A DNA stretch of 64,000 nt. Source: Chaenocephalus aceratus (Eukaryota > Chordata > Actinopteri > Perciformes > Channichthyidae). A program made the position numbers and the translations under genes. The stretch spans positions 30,245,054-30,309,053 of the forward strand of contig CM043788.1 in the NCBI GenBank assembly GCA_023974075.1, read 5' to 3'. The notes beneath the pieces were generated by a model that was not told the DNA's origin, did no database searches, and saw nothing but the letters and a program-made list of their open reading frames with translations. The stretch's first letter is position 1; each line of letters begins with the position of its first letter. Positions 1 to 10,200 of the stretch are shown here, in pieces.

Positions 1-73
1 AGAAGATTTTACAAGCAATAAACTAAACATGTTTGTTATTTCCGTTTGGGTGTTTTCTGTTTTCAAATAAATG

Positions 74-94
74 AACACACCCACACACGCACGC

Positions 95-132
<38 letters not shown>
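74..132. repeat. CA/GT dinucleotide microsatellite
   Basis: Imperfect (CA)n tract with CG interruptions at its left end and a TA-rich right end. Nothing else is recognisable in 1-540, which is AT-rich non-coding DNA upstream of the RTP promoter. Confidence 0.9.
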
Positions 133-133
<1 letters not shown>

Positions 134-567
134 TACTGTACACACATACAAGACAAGTCAACATAATAACAGCAAGTGGCAGTGTTGCATGAATACAACA
201 GGAAAGAGTTTCAGTTTCATTTCTTTTGTAGTTTTCATAAGTGAAAGCTATGAAGTTTTTATGAAGGACTAAGGGAAACATCATATTTAGGTTAATACAC
301 ACTAATCACTTTTTTTTTTTGTGCAACTTATTTGTAAATGAAACTTAACTTTTAGTCAACTAAAACTATTTAGTCAATACAAGTCATAAATCACTCAGTC
401 ATAAATGCATTACATGGGTGTTACCTTCTCTTCATGTCATATACAAATGCTGTTGGTATATTTATAAGACGTGGCATCTGCCCCATTAAAACAACCTTGT
501 CACTCCTCATTCCAAGGGCTGTTGACATCTAGAAACGAAACTTAAGGAAACCAGGTTTCTGTTTTTA

Positions 568-596
568 AGTTTCATTTTCATGAACTCTATATAAGG
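568..596 (+). promoter_or_regulatory. Interferon-type promoter of the RTP gene: ISRE plus TATA box
   Basis: Positions 568-579 read AGTTTCATTTTC. The complement, GAAAATGAAACT, is a perfect match to the interferon-stimulated response element GAAANNGAAACT. About 8 bases downstream, 588-595 is TATATAAG, a TATA box. A second cluster of GAAAC half-sites lies just upstream at about 531-552 (GAAACGAAAC and GGAAACC). Transcription would start near 620, and the RTP start codon is at 680. ISRE next to TATA is a common layout in interferon-stimulated genes, and RTP family members (mammalian RTP4, fish RTP3) are known to respond to interferon or virus. The motifs are seen; the regulation is inferred. Confidence 0.7.
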
Positions 597-679
597 CTAC
601 ATGAGTCAGCTGTTAGTGTGTACAGATCAACTGTTAGTGTTTTGTCTCTTCAGTCATCGTCACCACTGGCACTGACAGG

Positions 680-1682
680 ATGGCACAGCCGGAGTGGATG
701 AGTATTTTCCAGATAAAAACAAATGATCTTCCAGAAGAAGACTCCTGGCGTCTGCAGTTTGATGACAATATTGTACCTGACAGCCCGAACTCTGGATGGA
801 AGCAGTACATCAGGAACACCAGTGCATGGTCAGTGAACAAGTATACTGTAAATTGATATAGGTGCTGTGTGTATATAGATATGGTATACCATACGTTAGG
901 TTAATATAAAGTATAGTTTAGTGGATGCATTTGGTTTATAAAGGTTTGTTTATGTACATCTACTGGTACCTAAAGAGCAGTGTGTTGGATTTATAATTTA
1001 TTTGACAGATATAAAAAATAATCATTACAACTATGTTTCTTTACATGTCCTTATAGGAATAAATGGTCGCCTGTTTAGTGGACCAAAATGGGTCTCCACA
1101 AATTAAATTAGGTACATTCTAGGAAAGGATAAGGGTCAGGTTAGGGTTAAGGAATTGAATGTAAGTTCATGCTTTGTACAGTGTAACAAAAGCTTAGTTA
1201 TGGAGTTAGAGTTCTATTTGTGAAAAATAAATAACATTATTGAGAAGATCATATGTTTTGGACTGGAAACCCTTATAGCAGAGTGTTTGTCATTTTGTTA
1301 AAGGGCCAGTGCAGAATTCAAGTAACTTTGGTCCTCTGTCATGTTAAGGTTCAAATGCACCTCCTGTGGAAGAGGCTGGCCATCCAACAAGGTGATGGTG
1401 CTCTTCAACATGCGCCTGACAAAGCGGGAGGGCGTGGTCAAGGTGAGGGCCTTCCGTCAGAACTGCAAGAAGTGCAGCGCAGCTCCGATGGAGAAGCCCA
1501 CCATCACCCCCGAAAACATAGACATCCTCCTGGAGAATCTGATGAAGAAGATAAGAATAAAATGCTACCATGAAGACCTGGGCGAAGCACAAACACCTTA
1601 TCAAACCCTTGAAGTCAAAAGTCCCCATGAGCCTGCTCATTGTGAGGCTTGTATTGCAGGCTATTGCTCTCAAAGCTCTTAA
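680..1682 (+). CDS. rtp3: Receptor-transporting protein (RTP3-like), two exons
   Basis: Exons 680-828 and 1349-1682 join in phase 2 through a split Trp codon (donor GTCAGT, acceptor TTAAG) to give 160 aa. RTP proteins are small zinc-binding chaperones that help membrane receptors, classically GPCRs, reach the cell surface. The N-terminal half holds the family's W-x-x-F and W-x-L-x-F pattern (EEDSWRLQFDDN). The 3CxxC-type zinc finger follows: CTSC at residues 53-56, NCKKC at 88-92, and Cys122 in a KKIRIKCYHED stretch. The last 20 residues contain another Cys-rich patch, HCEACIAGYC. The C-terminal membrane helix of mammalian RTP1/2 is absent. The start at 680 is the first ATG after the promoter and opens with MAQPEW. 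Family identity is firm; which RTP paralogue it is remains an inference from fish naming habits. Confidence 0.9.
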
Positions 1683-1692
1683 TTTGAAATAT

Positions 1693-2130
1693 TAATATAT
1701 TTGTCTCAGGCTTTGTGTAACACACTTTAGTAAAGCATCAATTGTATTTGATCTCCTCTCCTTTCTTGCCGTGTCATTGTTGGTTGCTTCTATCATACTT
1801 ACAGTATAAACAATAGTCAAGTGCATGCAAGCTTTTATATTTATTCTTTTTCGGGGTCAAAAGTCCTTAACATATGAAGTTGTCTTCTCCAAAGCATTAA
1901 AATAACATTCTTACAATCAGAAATGTTGTGAATAATTGAAGTATATACAAACAATAATGGTGTGAATGTGTTCTGTTTTCAAATACTTTTGTCTGATTTT
2001 AAATGTAATGTATGATTATTGCACAAAAAGGAAAGATATAAGCATGTCAATGAATTTGGACACTTGAAGTACAGTTTTTATAAAGTAGTCACTAAAATAC
2101 CAGTAAACTCATCTTTAAACAGTACAATGT
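1693..2130. other. Non-coding stretch after the RTP gene
   Basis: AT-rich sequence that should contain the RTP 3' untranslated region. No canonical AATAAA was seen close to the stop codon. No ORF or repeat was recognised. Confidence 0.5.
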
Positions 2131-3307
2131 TTAACCCATAAGAACCCAGACCCATTTCTACTTTTGGGGAGATTAAGGGGAAGACAATTTAGACTAAATT
2201 GTTATGATTCGTATTAGTTTTCCCTGTTTTATTTTGTTCAGTCAAGATCTGCTTTCCTGTTTTATTTGTGAAAAGTGTTCACCCCCCCGTCTTGTCTGTT
2301 GCTTCCTGTCTCTGTGTTCCCTCCTGCTTGATTATCCGATTGTGTTCACCTTGTGCGGTGCCCCTATGTTTTCTCCTCCCTCCCCACCTGTGTCTTGTTC
2401 GTGTGATTGGTCTTGTTGTGTGCATTTAAGTTCTGTTTTTTCTGTCATTCTTGTTGTGAGTTTGGAAGTCGTTGGAAGGATTCTGTTCTGAGGGATTTCA
2501 TGTTTTACCTTGCCTGATTTTACTTTGTTGCCTGTTACGCAATTAAAGGATTTTTTGATTTTCAACCAACCTTCTGCATTTGCCTCCTGTCTACCATGCC
2601 CTCCAGTCATGACATAAATAGAACACATAGAACACATTTCTATGTAACTTCCCCCCCCCCCCCCCCCCCCTGCATAGTGTCAATTATATGTGACATATAT
2701 GTCACATTGGGCTTTAATGGTAAAGTAACTCTTATTTATAACTTCATTAATAAGGATGATTTTTTTGTTTAAATTAGTTTGAACATTGAAGAATAAAGAA
2801 TATATTAACTAAAAATACCATTATTGAATCAGCTAAATTAACTGAGCAGATCATAATAATATTTCTGATTGTGCATATTTGTCACTCCAGGTTTACTGTG
2901 AACGTTTAGAGTTAAAGTCCAGATGTGACATCAGTGTCACAGCGATATTTATCTCATTTGTTTCATATCAATTTAATCAAGAAATGTTTCCACAAAAGGT
3001 TAAATCTAATAAAGGACATGTTATGTAAGCATTTTAATTCTTAAATGGCTTGAATTGTACCTTTAGCAACAACAACAAAAGCTTTTGAAATGTGGTTAGT
3101 TCTGTCACATGTGTTAGTCTGGCACATATTGGACATGTTGTTATGGGAACACGAAATCACATGACCTGGCCCATGACTCACCAGACTGTTCAGGGTGTGT
3201 CACTGATACTTCATGGGATAAAAACAAGGCTAAAACTATAGATGGAACTTTCCAGAACATTTAAATGTCATGTAACACCTGTGTCACGGTGGGCCCTTAT
3301 GGGTTAA
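2131..3307. mobile_element. piggyBac-like non-autonomous element (TTAA-flanked), split by a solo LTR
   Basis: The left end reads TTAA then CCCATAAGAACCCA. The right end reads GGGCCCTTATGGG then TTAA. The terminal CCCATAAG/CTTATGGG inverted repeat flanked by TTAA is the piggyBac signature. The interior has no transposase ORF but several TGTCAC/GTGACA motifs. Without the solo LTR at 2200-2614 the element would be about 0.75 kb. A run of 20 C at 2651-2670 lies inside it. Confidence 0.65.
2200..2614. mobile_element. Solo LTR (Gypsy-like) with 5-bp target duplication
   Basis: A 415 bp segment begins TGTTATGA and ends TCATGACA, an inverted pair with TG...CA termini. It is flanked on both sides by TAAAT (2195-2199 and 2615-2619). 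No internal retroelement genes are present, so this is what remains after LTR-LTR recombination. A 5-bp duplication fits Gypsy-class integrases. It sits inside the piggyBac-like element and is therefore younger. Confidence 0.75.
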
Positions 3308-4243
3308 AAAAAAACACACAGTAGGTCCTTTTTTATGCATGGTATCAGTCGTAAAGTGTCTGTGTCAAACACGAAGTGAGTGATGCACTTTATCTATAAC
3401 ACAGCACATTTCCTCACACTTCATTAACACAAGATTAATCAAAGAAGAATACTGCCTGGTGTTGGTGAAAAGCCTCAAGGATGTTATACATTTCGAAGCA
3501 ATTTAGTTACAATAAAAAAAAATTTTTTTAAATCACATTCTGTAGAGCAATATAATATAAAGAAAGGTTGTTTTTTTTTCCCCGTGGTATGTATGTGTTT
3601 TGTACCATGTTTTTCTGTGTTTCTGCTTAAATAAATAAAAAATGTGATGGAAAAAATAAAAAGAAGAAAGGTTGGTTTGCAACCTGACAACATACTGTAA
3701 TGAAAAATGTAAATAGTTTGTCATGCAGGACACCAGAGGACACATGTTTCTCAAAGGCCCTCCACTCTTTATTTGCGTACAACCAGCATGTGTGACGCTG
3801 ATGCCGCTGTGGTCAGTCTTCACCGTCCTCAAGTCACACCGTGTGGTACAAAACATAAACGGTGGTTTATGTTTGTTTTATATGAAACCACCTTCATGGA
3901 AAGTAGCCGCCTTGCATTTCCCACATCATTTGCCAGGGGTTTGTCCACATCACGCTTGGATTACTTTGGCAGTTTGTATATCTTGGACACCAACGCTGAA
4001 TTTAGTCTTGCTGAAGTGAGTTTTCTGGTGGTGAGTGGTGGGTATGCCTTTGCTTTCTGACAATGGTTATTCACAGTTATATATGACTCTCCTGTTCATG
4101 CAATTGACAAATAAAGCAAATGTTCTCATAGAGCAGTGTGATAATTATTATTATTATTATTGTGTGATTTCCAGGTATGTGATACGGTAAAAAGTGCTTT
4201 CATCTGACGACTGTAGAAAGATAAATATTCAACTCTTGACATC
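3308..4243. other. Intergenic region between RTP and copy 1
   Basis: AT-rich. It includes an open stretch at 3773-4060 followed by AATAAA at 4110-4115, which I do not recognise and cannot support as a gene, and a short (ATT)n run near 4146. The promoter of copy 1 should lie in the right part, but no TATA or other site is clear. Confidence 0.4.
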
Positions 4244-7200
4244 ATGACACCTAAGGGGGCTACACTGAAGGTAAAGTATCTCCTAACCTTACATGTTGTG
4301 TATGTTTTGTGTTATTTTCTAAGGTTAAATACAGCATTTGGTTAAATCTGATATAAATCTATAATTAGTGCTTTTAGTTACTTACATTGACAAATTAATG
4401 TAATTGTTGTTTTTATATTCTAGGGTCTCCCACCATCAGTCATGGCCACTGTGGTCATGTTTCTCATTCTGATACCAGGTAAGAGCTTTTTTGGAAAGCA
4501 CAATTTTAAGTAATAGGCCTGTTTACATAAAATAAATCTAAAAACAAATAACACAAAGGAATGATAACATGTAGGTTAATGTGTACTGCATGCACAATTA
4601 TACTATGTTGTATGTATGCAATGTTGTCTGCCAAATGCAGGAAGATTTAAATTCCTTTATACTTTTTATTAATATTCTTAAAGAAATTCCATTGAATTCC
4701 CAGTGATTATTGTGAATTAAAGCTCAGGCAATCTTCTTACACATTATTCCAGTGACATGCAGATCTATAAAGTCCAAAAGCTTTTTTTATAGAGCTTTTC
4801 CTTTTTTAATCTTCTTCTCAGCTGCGGACAGTGCTATCCAGATAAACTGCTCTGAACCGAGCCAGCCCGCCCTGCTGGAGGCTCTGGCTCCAATCTTTAA
4901 CCTGAGCGCCATACGACCTGTCATGAACTTGACCACCTGCACCAACGTCAACATATCCTTCACCATGTATGGGATACTAGGAGTGGTATGTTTCAGCTCT
5001 TAGTAAAGGATCATTTACAATCTGAATGTGGCTTTTGTCTTAGAATTAAACTCTTCACTTGCATGGTATAGGCAAATCACTTAAAAGTTATTTGTATACC
5101 AGTATGAACTTTATGATTGTATATTATACAGTATATTTAGTATTGATAAATCACCATAAAAGCAACATCATCTGTTATACTGCTTCTTTCTTCAACCAAA
5201 TCTGATTTAAACCGCTTCTTTCTGGGCTCCACTGAGACTTCTTTTCGGATTTAAATGGTCCCAAAGAAATATCTTAAAACAGCAACACCTTCTGTCTTAA
5301 ACCATCTCTTCTTGTCTTCCAGGATGAAAAGGGTCAACTCTTGCTTACCTACCTTTGGCAGGATTTTGTACGTATTCCAATGATCCATCATTACGTCTTA
5401 ATCATTAATGACTGGATAATGATGGGATATTTTAGTGAATTATGTGAATGTACCATACATTATACAAGATCTGTGCACTGACACCGCTTTTTTTATTTAG
5501 TGGTGGATGAACGAGTTTGTCCGCTGGGATCCAAAGCAGTGTGGCTCCGATAAGATTTCTCTTCCCAGGAAAAAGTTTTGGGTGCCAGATATTGTCATCA
5601 ATGAATTGTGGGTATACAGTATATATGCATCCTTTACAGACAAGCAAATCATTTCGCAAAACAATTGGGAACTTTAGCTTTTATCAAACATCGCTCAAAA
5701 GCCATAAATAGTGCATTTTATTTAAGGATTATATTTGTTTAGTCATTTGGTGCGTGCTAGGGGGTATTTCCATCAGCAGGGCTGCATGTGTTCATTCATT
5801 GTGGTGAAAAAAAGATCTCCCAGAACTAGTTGACAGATTGTTGTGTGGTCAGATTAATGCTTAACATGTAATACTTTAAAATGTTGTCTTCTCGTGGGTT
5901 TTAGGGACAAGGGCACACCCATTTAAGTTCAGAAATATAAGGTGCAATGCTCTTGTTTTGCAGACATTTGACTCGTAACTGCTCTGCTTGTTCCTGTCTT
6001 GCAGTATGGATGAAAACACAGCTCCCTTTGTGCCGTATGTGTACCTGCACAGCGATGGTAGGGTGCACGATGCCTCACCAATCAGAGTGGTCAGTTCCTG
6101 TAACCTCGATATCTACACTTTTCCCTTCGATATACAGAACTGCACTATGACTTTCAACTCCTACATCCACCTGGGTAAGTCACTTCACCAAAGGTCTAAT
6201 TTCCTTTCCTAAAATAACTCTGTATGCCAGGTTGAATGCCAGAAATGTAAATGCATATGTAAATAAGAGGCAGTAAATAGTTTTTTGCCCTATTGTAAGC
6301 AAATTAAATGTTGAACGTTCAAACATCATCTTCACAACACATTTGCTTTTTTTTACCATGACCACCGACCAAACTTAAATATATACTCCATAATCATGTT
6401 TTTTCTTTTTAAAGTTTGTTATGAAGTTACCCCTGTGACCTCAGAGTTAGGATTATAAGTACACATTTGTGTTTCTTAACTGATAAAAATCATCAATGAA
6501 ATGTAAAGAATCTAGAGTAGACCCACATTTACTTTAGAGAAACTATACATTTATATATGTATGTAATGTATGTTGTGTGGCCTTAACTTTACAGGATTAT
6601 ATATATTTGTGATGTATTCTCTCCCCAGCTAAGGACATAATGATTGTCCTGGATAGGGATGCAGAAAACATCACCAAGCTTTCCAAAAGCTGGATGACCA
6701 CCATGGGAGAGTGGGAGCTGCTGGATATCACCTCCCATCACAGTCACAGAGATATCGAGGGGAATTACATTGATGAGCTTGTATTTCATGTAAGTGTGTG
6801 TCATTTTCACAACCTGGCCTTGAATTAAATTCCAGTCTCAGATTTCAAAGGTGTATATTTGGTTTTGAAGCAAGCATGTTTAAAAATGTTTTACTTTGCT
6901 TCATCATTCTGTCCTGTAATGTTTTTCATTTGTCAAACACACCTTATATAAGGCCCATTACAATCTATAGGTTACTTACGTAACCCCAGTTCTCAGAGTA
7001 ACATGAAGTGAGATGTCTCACAATGGGATGCGCCTCATCGCGGAGCAAACAGAAGCATCAATCTCATTACGCCAATCCTGATTGGCTGGTGATCTTGACG
7101 TCAACATCAGGGGAAATCACCCCCTATAAGTAGCCTGCGCCACGACGCATGCGTCATTCAAAATAAGCACCTCTTCTCGCTTCACCATAGCAAGGAGGGC

Positions 7201-10200
7201 CGTCTGGTGAGACATCTCACTTCATGTTACTCTGAGACTGGGGTTACGTAAGTAAACTATAGTTCTCATTCATAACACTCCGTTCGATGTCTCACTATGG
7301 GAAATTGTAGCTCCCGTATTGCCAGACGAGCTTATCTCGAAAATCACCAAACCAACCAGAACTCAACAGGTAGAGTTCTGACTCAACCAGGTGCCCAGCA
7401 CTGCTTGAGTCACACCGGGAGCAGAACGCCCAGCCTGTTAAGAGGCGGACAAAAGTGAGTGGCGAGGACCAGCTCGCCGCTGCACCGATGTCTTGGATGG
7501 GAGACATCCTGGACAGAGCCCAGGATGCAGCCAGACCCTGAGTCAAAAGAACTCGCGAACCCAAGGGTGCCTGCGAACTCTGACTCGTATGGGCCCCAAA
7601 GCAATAGCTTCCACAAGACAGTGGGAGAGCCGTTGCTTAGTAACAGGCTTGCCCTTATAAGGGTTAGCCCAGGACACCAGGAGTTGGTCATTATGACAAG
7701 TACCCCTGATCTGTCCATACAGGTGCGTAAGCACGAACTGGACACAGCAAATCCCGCTGCTGTTCCCCGGAGGGACCCAGCGGCGGAGGAAATGCCTCAA
7801 TGTCCATTGGGTACATGTACAGATAGTGCATGAAAACATTACTGGCTCGCCTGGCGGAAGCCAGGACCAGTAACAGCACTATGTTAGAGAGACCTGGTGT
7901 AAGAATCTCTCGCACTCTGAATAGTGTTTATCACCCTATGAGGGAGTCTCACTGTATTCAGGTTGTACCACTCACGGGCCAGGCCCATAAGGCCAAGCGC
8001 TCTGGGTGTGGGTGAAAAATCTCCCCCCCCTGCCTGGGACAGTATGTCCCTGCGTAGTGGGAGCTGCCATGGCTGCCCTCACAGCAGCTGATAAATCTCC
8101 GCCAGCCAGTACATAGCGGGCCAGTAGGGAGCTATCAGGATAAGTGTGTGGCGTTGTTCTCTCACTCTGGCCAGAGTTTGGGGAATCAGAGCCAGGGGTG
8201 GGAACGCGTACAGAAGGCCCGAAGGCCAAACGTGTGCGAGTGCGTCCACGCCTAACGGTGCGTTTAAGTCGCGCATCGAAAAGAACAGCTGACATTGAGC
8301 ATTTTCTTTTGATGCGAACAGGTCCACCGTGGCTCTACCATAACGCACCCACAGCTGGCTCACAATCCTTGGATGTAGAGTCCAGTCTGCATAAAGTGGT
8401 GCACCTCTGGACAGTAGGTCAGCCCCGAGGTTCAACACACCCGGTACGTGCGTCGCTCTCAGAGAGAGGAGACGCCCGCTGTTCCATAAGATCAGTTTGC
8501 GTGCCAGCATGTGTAACTGGAGAGAACGCATACCCCCTTGGCGGTTTATATACGATATTGTAGTCGTATTGTATGTCCTCACGAGGACATGGTGTCCTCT
8601 GAGAAAAGGCAGAAAGCGTTTTAGGGTGAGGAACACCGCTAAAAGCTCTAGGTAATTTATGTGCGCCCGCTGGAGGTCTCTACTCCAGAGACCCCTCACC
8701 GGACGGCCTTCATAAATACCTCCCCAACCTGTCAGACATGCGTCCGCGGTGACCACCTTCCGTGAAAGGACAGCACCCATAGTCACGCCCCGTACCAGAA
8801 AAGTCGGGTGCAGCCAGTGGCGCAGTGCCGTTATGCATTTCACAGTAACCATTAGCCTCCGCGCGCCATGACGCGCGGGGTTTAGTTTTAAGGCGGCTAC
8901 CCAGCGCTGAAACTCCCTCATGTGTAAGCGTCCTAGTCGTACGACCAGGATGGCTGACGCCATGAGCCCCATTAACCGCAGGCATGTTCTGAAGAGAACA
9001 TGTTTGCGCAGCTGGAATTGAGCGAGACAAGTTCTGAAAGCTTTCACTCTTTCCGCTGACAAGCGAGCTGAAAAGGGCACCGAGTTCAGGCGTAACCCCA
9101 GGAAGAGTATAGTCTGCGCGGGGCACAACATGCTCTTCTCTGTGTTTATCATGAAACCCAGGTTGAGCAGGTGCTTTACGAGGACATTTGTCTGCGTAAC
9201 AGCCTCCTGCTCCGACTGTGCGAGAAGCAACCAGTCGTCCAGGTAGGTCGCCAAGCGAATACCCTGTTGTCTTAACGGGGCTATCGCGGCTTCCGTACAC
9301 CGTACAAACACTCTTGGACTGAGAGACAGGCCGAAGGGAAGTACTCTGTATTCGTAACAGATCCCCTGAAATGCGAACCTCAGATATTTCCTGTGTGGAT
9401 AATATACTGGGATGTGGAAATACGCATCTTTCAGGTCGACTGATGTAAACCAGTCATCTTGTCGCACGAGACGCAGCAGAGATGTGTGAGTGAGCATTCT
9501 GAATTTGTATCTTTTTAGATATCTGTTCAGAACCCTCAAATCTAGTATTGGCCGAATTCCGTTCCCTCCTCGTTTGGGAACGAGGAAATACTTGGAATAA
9601 AAGCCACTCTGACTCTGATCGGCAGGTACAATAGATATAGCCCTTTTTTCTAGAAGTGAGAGGATCTCTCTCTCTAGAATATGGGCTGACTCTCCCCGGG
9701 CTTGTGAATACAAAATGCCCGAGAAACGAGGGGGGGTGACAGCGAATTGGAGTCTGTAACCCTGTATTACTGTCTTGAAAACCCAAGCAGATGTTGTGAG
9801 CATCTTCCACTGTGTGCTCCTTAGAGCCAGCGGAGATGTCACATCTCTTACCCTCTGAGACTCTATTTGTTGTGTTATGGGGCCCTCTAGTGTCTGAACA
9901 CGGTGGTACCCCATCTCAACAGTCCCCACCGTCACTGCACATGCGCGTGGCGGTGGCTTCACGGACCCGTCAATAATCCGCCTCTTGAGAGATGCCGTAG
10001 CTGCGCTCAAAAGGGGAAGGATTGGCGGGCTGTCCTTTACAGCTCTAGCCGGCACTGTGCATGCGTGTGACGGTAGTGCCCTTAAAGCCCCAACCGGCAC
10101 TGCGCATGCGCGTGGCGGTGGTGCCTTCACAGACCCGTTTATTATCCGCCTTTTGAGAGAGGCCGTAGCTGCTCTCAGAAGGGGATTTATAGTTAACGGA

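Noticed and set aside
3773..4060. 95-codon open stretch before copy 1, followed by AATAAA at 4110
   Set aside because: No recognisable domain, no partner exon with matching splice sites, and overlapping open frames of equal length. Not supportable as a gene.
8144..8563. 139-codon + strand ORF
   Set aside because: It is the antisense shadow of the DIRS1-like RT frame.
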